The notes beneath the pieces were generated by a model. It searched no databases, was not told where the DNA came from, and was given only the letters and a program-made list of their open reading frames with translations. From Deltaproteobacteria bacterium UBA5756 (GTDB lineage Bacteria > Desulfobacterota > Syntrophorhabdia > Syntrophorhabdales > Syntrophorhabdaceae), in assembly GCA_002418985.1 (NCBI GenBank), contig DIFE01000104.1:14146-28061 (forward strand): a stretch of 13,916 nt of DNA, in the 5' to 3' direction. The position numbers and the translations under genes are program-made. Positions 6,514 through 12,314 of the stretch are shown in pieces; the first letter of the stretch is position 1; each line of letters opens with the position of its first letter.

Positions 6514-7440
6514 ATGGAAGATGATCTCAAAATAGATCGACGTTTCGTATCTACGTGGCACCCCAGGTACGATGAAACTGAGAGCGATGAAACAGAGTAC
6601 AAGGCTCTGGTTGCTTTGACAAGCTCCGACCTTACGGAATATAGAACATTAACGGAACAGACGTTCAGACGCATCATTGAGTGGAAATCACCACGAGTAA
6701 AAGGGATCGTCAGGCTCAACGAATTTCATATTTACGCAGAAGGCGTCAGAGCGGCTTACCATGCGGAAGAGAGCCAGAAACTATTGGCTTTGCTGCAGCT
6801 TTATGGAGTCGGTACACCGGTCGCCTCGACAATTCTCCATTTTATGTATCCAAGTTCGTTCCCAATTATTGATGTAAGGACTGTCGAGACCCTGTTTCGT
6901 GCAGGTCGCATTCAATGTAGTTCAACTGATGCCTCGCGCTACACCTCGTTCCGTTCGCAAATGTTAACCATACTAAGAGAGATTTCGCCTTTTACGCTTC
7001 GTAACTTAGACAGAGCCCTTTTTGCGTACCACAAGATCCATTTGTCTCAAAATGCGGGTCGCAAGGACAGAAAAAACGAACCGGGCAGACCAAAAGCGCC
7101 AAGAGCGCGGGGGAACGGAATGACGATTAGAGACAAAGTTATATCGGTATTTGAGAATAGGGCGGGCGAGACTTTTGCGAGAGAAGAAATAATTGATCTG
7201 GTGGTTAATGCTTACCCAAGTACCCCTCGAGGAAGCATCATCCCCTCGGACTATTGCTACAATTCAATAAACAAAGACAGCACGTCTTTCAAGCTTCATC
7301 TGTTTGAATCACTCGGCCCCGGAAGGTTTAAGTGCCTTGGAATTAATAACGCTTATTCTGGCCCCGTTTACTGGAAGGCAGAGCAGGTTGGTCAATGGGA
7401 AGGCGGTAAAGTTCGGTTATGGAAAGACCCTCGAAAATGA
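6514..7440 (+). CDS. cassette 6 protein: helix-hairpin-helix plus winged-helix-like domain
   Basis: This 308-residue protein has two recognisable parts joined by a basic linker (181-202, rich in R, K and P). The N-terminal part contains a helix-hairpin-helix (LLQLYGVGTPVASTIL, 93-108) followed by FPIIDVRTVE with D120, the order found in HhH-GPD DNA glycosylases, where this Asp is catalytic. The C-terminal part (203-280) starts with a helix-turn-helix-like segment and contains GSIIPSDYCYN (240-250), then LFESLGPGRFKCLG. That pattern occurs in small domains attached to restriction and other nuclease proteins, as I recall them. A DNA-lesion or modified-base sensor is the natural inference, possibly defensive; the activity is unproven. 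I chose ATG 6514 because GGAG at 6503-6506 is well spaced; GTG at 6511 is possible. Confidence 0.8.
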   Translation: MEDDLKIDRRFVSTWHPRYDETESDETEYKALVALTSSDLTEYRTLTEQTFRRIIEWKSPRVKGIVRLNEFHIYAEGVRAAYHAEESQKLLALLQLYGVGTPVASTILHFMYPSSFPIIDVRTVETLFRAGRIQCSSTDASRYTSFRSQMLTILREISPFTLRNLDRALFAYHKIHLSQNAGRKDRKNEPGRPKAPRARGNGMTIRDKVISVFENRAGETFAREEIIDLVVNAYPSTPRGSIIPSDYCYNSINKDSTSFKLHLFESLGPGRFKCLGINNAYSGPVYWKAEQVGQWEGGKVRLWKDPRK

Positions 7441-7451
7441 AAAAAAAGAAT

Positions 7452-7507
7452 GTCTAACGAGGCGTTGGAGCCGACTTCGTACCTCGCGGCTCAACTCGTT
7501 GTTAGCA
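7452..7507 (+). other. attC site of cassette 6
   Basis: R'' is GTCTAAC at 7452-7458, the exact complement of the core GTTAGAC; R' is GTTAGCA at 7501-7507. The arms TTGGAGCCG and CGGCTCAA pair with one unpaired G in the 5' arm. It belongs to the same sequence type as the sites at 8193 and 13361. Confidence 0.93.
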
Positions 7508-7526
7508 GCAAGAAAGAGTAAATATC

Positions 7527-7554
7527 TTGACATCAGGTCTTTTTATGATACCAT
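7527..7554 (+). promoter_or_regulatory. candidate promoter of the cassette 7 toxin-antitoxin pair
   Basis: A consensus TTGACA at 7527-7532 is followed 16 bp later by TACCAT at 7549-7554. It lies between the attC core and the antitoxin start, as expected for toxin-antitoxin cassettes that carry their own promoter. A good ribosome binding site, GGAGGTG (7564-7570), follows. Confidence 0.5.
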
Positions 7555-7575
7555 ATTAAGATCGGAGGTGACGAT

Positions 7576-7857
7576 ATGAACATTTCGAAAGATATAAAAC
7601 CGATTACCTATCTGAAATCAAAAGCCCCTGACCTTCTGAAGCAAATAAACGAAACACATCGGCCCGTGGTCATAACGCAAAACGGAGAACCTAAGGCTGT
7701 ACTCCAGGACCCTGAAAGCTATCAAAACATGCGAAACGCCGTAGGTATCCTGAAGCTCATATCCCAGGGTGAACAAGACGTAAAGGAAGGAAGGTGGAAA
7801 AGCCAGGAGGAGGTATTTACAAACGTCGAAAAGATATTAAGCGAAAAAATGAAATGA
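7576..7857 (+). CDS. type II antitoxin, Phd/YefM family
   Basis: This 93-residue protein matches Phd/YefM antitoxins, which bind DNA through the N-terminal domain to repress their own operon and wrap the toxin with the C-terminal tail. The N-terminal segment shows the family pattern: KPITYLKSKAPDLLKQI (8-24) and PVVITQNGEPKAVL (30-43). The C-terminal half is charged and helical, as expected for the toxin-binding region. A strong ribosome binding site (GGAGGTG, 7564-7570) sets the ATG at 7576. Its stop overlaps the start of the toxin gene in an ATGA, so the two are translationally coupled. The pair forms a single mobile cassette. Such modules are common in large cassette arrays and are thought to stabilise them. 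Confidence 0.92.
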   Translation: MNISKDIKPITYLKSKAPDLLKQINETHRPVVITQNGEPKAVLQDPESYQNMRNAVGILKLISQGEQDVKEGRWKSQEEVFTNVEKILSEKMK

Positions 7858-8189
7858 GAAAAGTTTACGATGTCAGGTGGGCGCAAACAGCAGAAAGAGA
7901 TCTCTTAGTTATCGTAGAATACATTGCCGATGATAACCCGTCCCGCGCTTACGAGGTATTTAAAGAGATAAGAAAAAAGGCACAGAGCCTTCATACCTTT
8001 CCAGATAGAGGTCGTATTGTCCCTGAGTTTCAAGAGCAGGGCATTACTCAATACCATGAGTTAATTGTCAACCCGTGGAGAATTATTTACAGGACTTCTG
8101 AGCGTACAGTTTATGTTCTATCAGTCCTTGATTCACGGAGGAGTATCGAAGACATTCTTTTGCGGAGGCTTACGGGGCTCAAACTGTAA
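7854..8189 (+). CDS. type II toxin, RelE/ParE family
   Basis: This 111-residue protein is a RelE/ParE-fold toxin. The pattern is clear: VRWAQTAERDLLVIVEYIA (7-25) for the first strand and helix, the AYEVFKEIRKKAQSLHTFPDRGRIVPE segment (about 32-58), then the core strands ending in NPWRIIYRT and VYVLSVLDSRR, where RelE-type and ParE-type catalytic or contact residues fall. Sequence alone does not settle whether it cuts ribosome-bound mRNA (RelE) or poisons gyrase (ParE). The ATG at 7854 overlaps the antitoxin stop; the reading frame is open further upstream, but that DNA codes for the antitoxin in another frame. The stop lies 3 bp before the R'' box of the attC. Confidence 0.92.
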   Translation: MRKVYDVRWAQTAERDLLVIVEYIADDNPSRAYEVFKEIRKKAQSLHTFPDRGRIVPEFQEQGITQYHELIVNPWRIIYRTSERTVYVLSVLDSRRSIEDILLRRLTGLKL

Positions 8190-8192
8190 AGC

Positions 8193-8249
8193 TGCTAACA
8201 AATCGTTGGAGCCAACGCCCAAGAGCGCGGCTCAACTCCGGCGTTAGGC
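8193..8249 (+). other. attC site of cassette 7
   Basis: R'' is TGCTAAC at 8193-8199, the exact complement of the core GTTAGCA; R' is GTTAGGC at 8243-8249. The arms TTGGAGCC and GGCTCAA pair with one unpaired G in the 5' arm. Confidence 0.94.
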
Positions 8250-8268
8250 CACGTGAAGAAAACCGGTT

Positions 8269-8967
8269 ATGATGAATTTCATTCGATGGATTAAGGCCTT
8301 ACTACGCTGGGCGTTTGAGCCCCGGCCATTCTGGTTGTGCATATTGGTTTTGGGCTTATCCCTAAGTCTCCTTTTTGTTGGTCCGGCAGGCGAGTCAAAG
8401 ATTAGGCTGATTGGCTTGGTTTTACAACTTAGTGGCATCGTTACCGTCGCATGGGGGCTTCGGGAAACAAGACGGTTGTTCGGCTACCCAACACTATTTC
8501 GACACGTCATGGGTTGGCTCGAACATTTTCCGAAATACAACCCACCCTCAATATCTGGGACGATGGAAGGTGCTTTTCCTGGCATTTCCCTTGAGGCGAG
8601 TGGATATACTTGGCAGTCCTTTGCGCCAGACGCGCCAATCGAGAAAAGGTTGTCAGCCATCGAGGCAAATCTTAAAGACGTGGACGAAAGGCTAAACCAG
8701 GTGCAGCAGCACTTGCATTACGAGACACGTAAGATTTCGTCGGAGTTACATGAAGAGAGGACAGCCAGAGAAAAAGAGGATCTGAAGACGAGGAGAAAAC
8801 TGGAGCTTTCTCAAACAGGCGGGCTAAGCATTTCGGCAGTAGGATTGGTTTGGCTTTTTCTGGGTTTGATACTGAGTACCGCGTCACCGGAAATAGCGAT
8901 GTCACTTGACCGAGGCCCAACCAATGAATGCAGCGGATCGGTAATAAAGGCACCTGCCTTCCGCTGA
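8269..8967 (+). CDS. cassette 8 membrane protein with coiled coil, function unknown
   Basis: I do not recognise this 232-residue protein. It has two hydrophobic helices near the N-terminus (about 20-38 and 46-64), a soluble stretch (70-120), a strongly charged, probably coiled-coil region (123-180, beginning IEKRLSAIEANLKDVDERL), and a third hydrophobic helix at about 184-204. This looks like an inner-membrane protein with a cytoplasmic coiled coil between the helix pair and the last anchor. The last 17 or so residues (from about 216) are encoded by the attC itself, because the reading frame runs past the R'' box at 8915 and stops at 8965-8967 inside the hairpin. An ATG three bases later (8272) is an equally good start; no strong ribosome binding site decides. 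Confidence 0.72.
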   Translation: MMNFIRWIKALLRWAFEPRPFWLCILVLGLSLSLLFVGPAGESKIRLIGLVLQLSGIVTVAWGLRETRRLFGYPTLFRHVMGWLEHFPKYNPPSISGTMEGAFPGISLEASGYTWQSFAPDAPIEKRLSAIEANLKDVDERLNQVQQHLHYETRKISSELHEERTAREKEDLKTRRKLELSQTGGLSISAVGLVWLFLGLILSTASPEIAMSLDRGPTNECSGSVIKAPAFR

Positions 8968-8981
8968 TGCTGGCGTTCGCT
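8915..8981 (+). other. attC site of cassette 8
   Basis: R'' is GCCCAAC at 8915-8921, one mismatch from the complement of the core GTTAGGC; R' is GTTCGCT at 8975-8981, which departs from GTTRRRY but is exactly complementary to the R'' of cassette 9. The arms ATGCAGCGG and CCGCTGAT pair with an unpaired G in the 5' arm. At 67 bp it is the longest attC in the window, and it contains the end of the cassette gene. Confidence 0.88.
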
Positions 8982-9013
8982 TTAAAACAGAATAACGAGG
9001 ACTTTAAGTTGAA

Positions 9014-10300
9014 ATGAGTGCAAATGAGTTACCCAGTGTCAGACATATAAGGAGCCAGATCACAGGTATAGGGATCATTATTCGAATTAATAGAATACTG
9101 CGATGTATTGGCTTGGGCAGCAAGAAGATCGGGGGAATTCAAACGAAATACGACGAAATGCGTCGTCAGTTGACAGATCTAACTGAATACCCACGTCGGT
9201 TTAACAAGATCTTTTCGGAAGACGGTTGGTTGGCTCACGAAAGTATGAACTTCGAAGTGATGAAGAAAGCGGTGGATACGTATGAAACTAAAGGCCGAAC
9301 TGTAGCAGAGCAAGTCTTGTTGGACTATTACAGCGCGGCTCAGGTAGAGAGAAGGCTATTTTTCTTTCTAGGCTTAGAAGAGTTGAGAGTCCGTCGCAAA
9401 TTTATAGACTACGCCCTTGATGAATGTAAGAATAGCCGCTTCTACTCGGCTATCCCGTTGCTGCTCATGGTAATAGACGGCGCCGTTAACGACGCTACAG
9501 GCAAGGGTTTTCATACGTCTGATGCCGATCTGGATGTATGGGATTGCCTCACGACTTCCGACGGAGCCATTTACACAATCAGAGATATTTTCAAGAAAGG
9601 GCGAAGGGCAACCTGTACCGATCCCATCAGCCTGCCTTATAGAAATGGAATCTTGCACGGGATGGACTTAAGTTATGACAACCCGGTTGTTGCTGCAAAA
9701 TGCTGGTGTTTCCTTTTTGTGATTAGAGATTGGCTTGCATCAAAGAAATCAGAGTCGCAACGAAAAATGGCTTTCGAGAACGAGACGAAAGTGCCTTCGG
9801 TAATGGAGTTGGCAATAAAAATTGCACAGACAGAACGCCTTAAACAGGCCGTAGAAGCGTGGCGGCCACGCTCCATCAGCGAGGTCTACATCGCCGATCT
9901 CAACAGTTCTCTTGCCGCTGACGAGAACTTGCCTGAAGGTGTGGTACTGACTTTCATGTCCTTGTGGAAGCGACGGAATTACGGTGACATGGCAAAGCTA
10001 TTCCGTACACAAGATGTAGGAAATCCGAAAAACTATGCCAGAGTGGTTAAGGAGCAGTATGGAGCAGTGCGAGTCGGCGGCTATTTCATCGTGCGTATTT
10101 TAGACGAAGCTCCCGTGATTACTCATGTAATTGTGAGAATAAATGTTGCTGACCCTCTGCGCCAATGTGACTTGCCTTTTTGGGAATTCCGTATGATTCG
10201 TGAGGACGAAAACGGGGAGATCACACCGCCAACAATCCAGGGCGGCCATTGGCAAATCGTTTGGGTACAACAAGAAAGGGAACGTACAGAATGCACATAG
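9014..10300 (+). CDS. cassette 9 large protein with HEPN-like RN-x3-H motif
   Basis: This 428-residue protein has no family I can name. The N-terminal third (40-125) is helical and charged. A helical domain at about 126-245 includes R210-N-G-I-L-H215 in SLPYRNGILHGMD, the HEPN-type R-x4-H signature with the usual N after R, and an upstream helix (FYSAIPLLLMVIDGAVND) that could supply the partner helix. The C-terminal 120 residues (VLTFMSLWKRRNYGDMAKLF onward) look like a separate alpha/beta domain, perhaps NTF2-like; this is a weak impression. If the HEPN reading is right the protein could be an RNase, but the role is inferred. The ATG at 9014 follows GAGGA (8997-9001) at long spacing. Its attC has lost the crossover G. 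Confidence 0.78.
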   Translation: MSANELPSVRHIRSQITGIGIIIRINRILRCIGLGSKKIGGIQTKYDEMRRQLTDLTEYPRRFNKIFSEDGWLAHESMNFEVMKKAVDTYETKGRTVAEQVLLDYYSAAQVERRLFFFLGLEELRVRRKFIDYALDECKNSRFYSAIPLLLMVIDGAVNDATGKGFHTSDADLDVWDCLTTSDGAIYTIRDIFKKGRRATCTDPISLPYRNGILHGMDLSYDNPVVAAKCWCFLFVIRDWLASKKSESQRKMAFENETKVPSVMELAIKIAQTERLKQAVEAWRPRSISEVYIADLNSSLAADENLPEGVVLTFMSLWKRRNYGDMAKLFRTQDVGNPKNYARVVKEQYGAVRVGGYFIVRILDEAPVITHVIVRINVADPLRQCDLPFWEFRMIREDENGEITPPTIQGGHWQIVWVQQERERTECT

Positions 10301-10301
10301 A

Positions 10302-10367
10302 AGCGAACAAGGCGCTGAACCCGATCGTGTCCCTGTCGGGCCACCCCGGGTTAGCTTTTCATTAGAC
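10302..10367 (+). other. attC site of cassette 9 with mutated crossover base
   Basis: R'' is AGCGAAC at 10302-10308, the exact complement of the preceding core GTTCGCT. The arms GCTGAACCCG and CGGGTTAGC pair with an unpaired G in the 5' arm. The core at 10361-10367 reads ATTAGAC instead of GTTAGAC. The TTAGAC part is exactly what cassette 10 should contribute, so the changed base is the G that ends this attC. Confidence 0.8.
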
Positions 10368-10393
10368 CTTATTGGATTCGAGAGGAGCTATGG

Positions 10394-10942
10394 ATGAAAC
10401 GTTGGCAACCACTCAAACTTGAAGACCTTTCTGGGGACACAAAGGCGGTATTTGAAACCCTCAATGAAGGATCAGACCTTGCTTGTGTGCTTATCGGGAC
10501 TAGCTACCTCGCAGAGCTGTTAGCCAGCGCCATTAAGGTGAGTTTCATCGAAAGCAGCGTTTCCGAAAAACTTCTTGATCCCCAACGAGGAGCCGTTGGG
10601 GGGTTCGCGACCCGTGCAGACTTGGCGTATTGTCTTGGTCTCATAAACAAGACTGTATATCAGGACCTTATAAGGATTGCCGAGATAAGAAACATGTTTG
10701 CACATAAACACCTTGCACTGGACTTTGGAGACAGCGCTGTCAGGAAAGCTTGCGACGAGCTTAAGGCTTGGCGACCTGTATTGCTTGGTAAAGAGGAAGA
10801 AGTCCCGGTTGAACCGACGCCGAGACAGATACAGATAAGAGCTCGCAACCTGTTCAAACTTTCTGTAGTCTTTATTGGTTCGCGGATACACGTAGATGCT
10901 CTTAGCAAAGAGGTGCAGAGCAAGAAGACAAAAACGGTCTAA
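10394..10942 (+). CDS. cassette 10 MltR-like protein with RN-x3-H motif
   Basis: This 182-residue helical protein resembles the MltR (mannitol operon repressor-like) family: a first helix pair around SDLACVLIGTSYLAELLASAIK (27-48), the FATRADLAYCLGLINKTVYQDL segment (71-92), and IAEIRNMFAH (95-104). The last gives R99-N-M-F-A-H104, the same R-N-x3-H arrangement as in cassettes 2 and 9. No mannitol gene is nearby, so a role in mannitol repression is not implied by membership. It is better regarded as a HEPN-like helical protein of unknown activity. The ATG at 10394 has GAGGAG at 10382-10387 at ideal spacing; the ATG at 10390 is out of frame. The stop overlaps the R'' box. Confidence 0.82.
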   Translation: MKRWQPLKLEDLSGDTKAVFETLNEGSDLACVLIGTSYLAELLASAIKVSFIESSVSEKLLDPQRGAVGGFATRADLAYCLGLINKTVYQDLIRIAEIRNMFAHKHLALDFGDSAVRKACDELKAWRPVLLGKEEEVPVEPTPRQIQIRARNLFKLSVVFIGSRIHVDALSKEVQSKKTKTV

Positions 10943-11002
10943 CCCGTCATTGCGCCGGATCGCGACCTTGTCGGGCCATTCCCGCTTAGCTCCGTGTTCG
11001 GC
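10937..11002 (+). other. attC site of cassette 10
   Basis: R'' is GTCTAAC at 10937-10943, complementary to TTAGAC of the preceding core; R' is GTTCGGC at 10996-11002, exactly complementary to the R'' of cassette 11. The inner pairing is weaker than in the other sites and I cannot place the unpaired base with certainty. Length (66 bp) and style match the sites at 4172 and 10302. Confidence 0.8.
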
Positions 11003-11027
11003 GACAAGATAGATTAGTGGAGTGATC

Positions 11028-11714
11028 ATGTTTTTGGTGCGTAATCTCAGCGAAAACTCAATTTCTGAATATCTAAGCCGGGCTTACGTTGCGTTGTCGA
11101 AGGCCTTCTTGCGACACCGTGGGGGCGGCGGCATTGCCGCGGAAACGATTGATCCGTGTTTGTTGGACTCCGCCGTATGCTCTACGGAGCAGCACATAGA
11201 CCTAAGAGAGGTCCGCAAAGGCTGCGACTTGATTGCCACGGATGAAGAACGTCCGGCAGAAGTCTTCAACAATCTTGGTCATATGTTTGTTTTGCTTCAG
11301 GCAATTACTATTCTTTTTGAGAAGTGCTCGCTTACACCGAATCTCTGCGCTCCCACACAGCAGTCCGACCACAAAGGTAAACGGATAAGGGACCTTCAAG
11401 GTGCAGGATGGATACTGGAAGCCTTTGGAGGCTCGAATATCAAAAACAATGGTAAACTTGCTAAAGACTTGCGTACGCTCTCTGAGAAAAGCAAGTAAAG
11501 CGATCGCACGTTCCTGGCATTTCGAACATCAGCATGGCCGGCAATCGAGACATGGGATGAATCGAATCCCCAACCTTTCGGTCAGAGATGCGCACCGAGC
11601 CATGGCGGCCCGTTTTCTGTTCATGCACTCGGACAAGTACGTGGAACACGCAAAGGAGTCACGGTTCTCGAAGTAAGCGAAATAGTGTTACAGTCAGGTC
11701 AGTATGAGAAGTGA
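11028..11714 (+). pseudogene. cassette 11 gene of unknown function, split by an in-frame TAA
   Basis: The frame from the ATG at 11028 (GGAG at 11019-11022, 5 bp spacing) gives 156 residues and stops at TAA 11496-11498. The same frame then stays open for another 71 codons to TGA 11712-11714, only 12 bp before the R'' box, which is where a cassette gene normally ends. The downstream part reads like protein (RTFLAFRTSAW, GVTVLEVSEIV), and the upstream part ends in a conserved-looking stretch, WILEAFGGSNIKNNGKLAKD. I therefore read it as one gene of about 228 residues broken by a nonsense codon. I do not recognise the family. The truncated 156-residue product may still be made. An upstream GTG at 11022 is an alternative start. 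A competing +1-frame reading (to 11676) is less convincing because it ends well short of the attC. Confidence 0.62.
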
Positions 11715-11726
11715 AACCGAAGAACC

Positions 11727-11789
11727 GCCGAACCAGGCGGTGCAGCGGATCGCCGAAAAAGCGGGCTCTGGCTGACTCTGTCGTTATGA
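11727..11789 (+). other. attC site of cassette 11
   Basis: R'' is GCCGAAC at 11727-11733, the exact complement of the core GTTCGGC; R' is GTTATGA at 11783-11789. The arms TGCAGC and GCTGA pair with an unpaired G in the 5' arm. The centre (GCAGCGGATCGCC) is nearly identical to those of the sites at 5958 and 8915. Confidence 0.92.
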
Positions 11790-11808
11790 GTACCAAGAAA
11801 GAAGATAT

Positions 11809-12288
11809 ATGTTTTACGAGTCGGACGTAGTATCTTCAGTCTGCAAGTATCTCCGCAGTTGTGGCCACACGATAATTCGCGAACTTTCCGAAAGCGAGAA
11901 ATGAGACGACATAGTAGCAAAAAACAGTAACGGCATCTCTTGCTTCATCGAAGCAAAGGGTGAGACAAGTTCGAGGAAAACATCGAAAAGATATGGAAAG
12001 CCGTTCTCTCAGTCTCAAGTCGGCGTCCATGTGGCGAAGGCTGTCTACCGTGCCATTCAGATGAAGGAGGAAAACTCAGACGGTTGTAAGGTTGGAATAG
12101 CATTGCCTGCTACGCTTGACCATAGAAAAGCTATCGGCAGAATTGCCAAAACGTTAGAAGTGCTTTCCATAGCTGTTTTCTGGGTTGGTCCTGATAAGTT
12201 TGTTGAAGTACAAGGAAACTGGGAGACTCGTAACAAAGGCATCAGCGGGAGCCGGTTTTTTCGGCGATCCGCTGCATGCCTTTGTTGA
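11809..12288 (+). pseudogene. cassette 12 PD-(D/E)xK nuclease-like gene, split by an in-frame TGA
   Basis: The frame from the ATG at 11809 (20 bp after the core) reads 31 codons, meets TGA at 11902-11904, then continues open to 12288. Read through, the protein has the layout of a PD-(D/E)xK nuclease: an N-terminal helix with E4 (MFYESDVV), D33/D34 in DDIVAKN directly after the stop, then E48-A-K50 in CFIEAKGETSS, followed by a helix with QSQVGVHVAKAVY. The helix, D and E-x-K spacing is that of the Mrr/VRR-type fold. Most changes at one base of TGA would restore a sense codon such as CGA or GGA. The last residues (after about 140) are coded by the attC, so the true end may have been altered. 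An internal ATG at 12031 or 12061 could at most yield a fragment lacking the active site. Confidence 0.72.
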
Positions 12289-12290
12289 AA
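12228..12290 (-). other. attC site of cassette 12 with flipped hairpin core
   Basis: On the + strand the outer boxes are TCGTAAC (12228-12234) and GTTGAAA (12284-12290). The hairpin arms GGCATCAGCGG and CCGCTGCATGCC pair with the unpaired base in the 3' arm, the opposite of all other attC sites here whose bulge I can place. The reverse complement aligns without gaps over 63 bp to the attC at 5958, including GGCATGCAGCGGATCGCCG. TCGTAAC is one mismatch from the complement of the core that begins cassette 12 (GTTATGA), suggesting the outer boxes still sit in the normal orientation. Confidence 0.85.
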
Positions 12291-12314
12291 CCATAAAGAT
12301 GAGAGGACAGGAAA

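Noticed and set aside
10314..10356. A short 43-bp attC using GCTGAAC and GTTAGCT as outer boxes.
   Set aside because: These are the inner arms; the related site at 4172 has the same inner pairs plus true outer boxes, and the R'' at 10302 exactly complements the preceding core.
10394..10942. Mannitol operon repressor function for the MltR-like protein.
   Set aside because: No mannitol transport or dehydrogenase gene is present and the cassette setting does not support that role; only the fold resemblance is kept.
11401..11676. A 91-codon open frame overlapping the end of the cassette 11 gene.
   Set aside because: It has no ribosome binding site, overlaps another frame heavily and stops well before the attC; the frame continuing from the upstream gene ends at the attC and reads more like protein.
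11809..12288. Recoding of TGA (readthrough or selenocysteine) in the nuclease-like gene.
   Set aside because: No specific recoding element is recognised, the neighbouring cassette is broken by TAA instead, and most other genes in the window end normally, so mutation is simpler.
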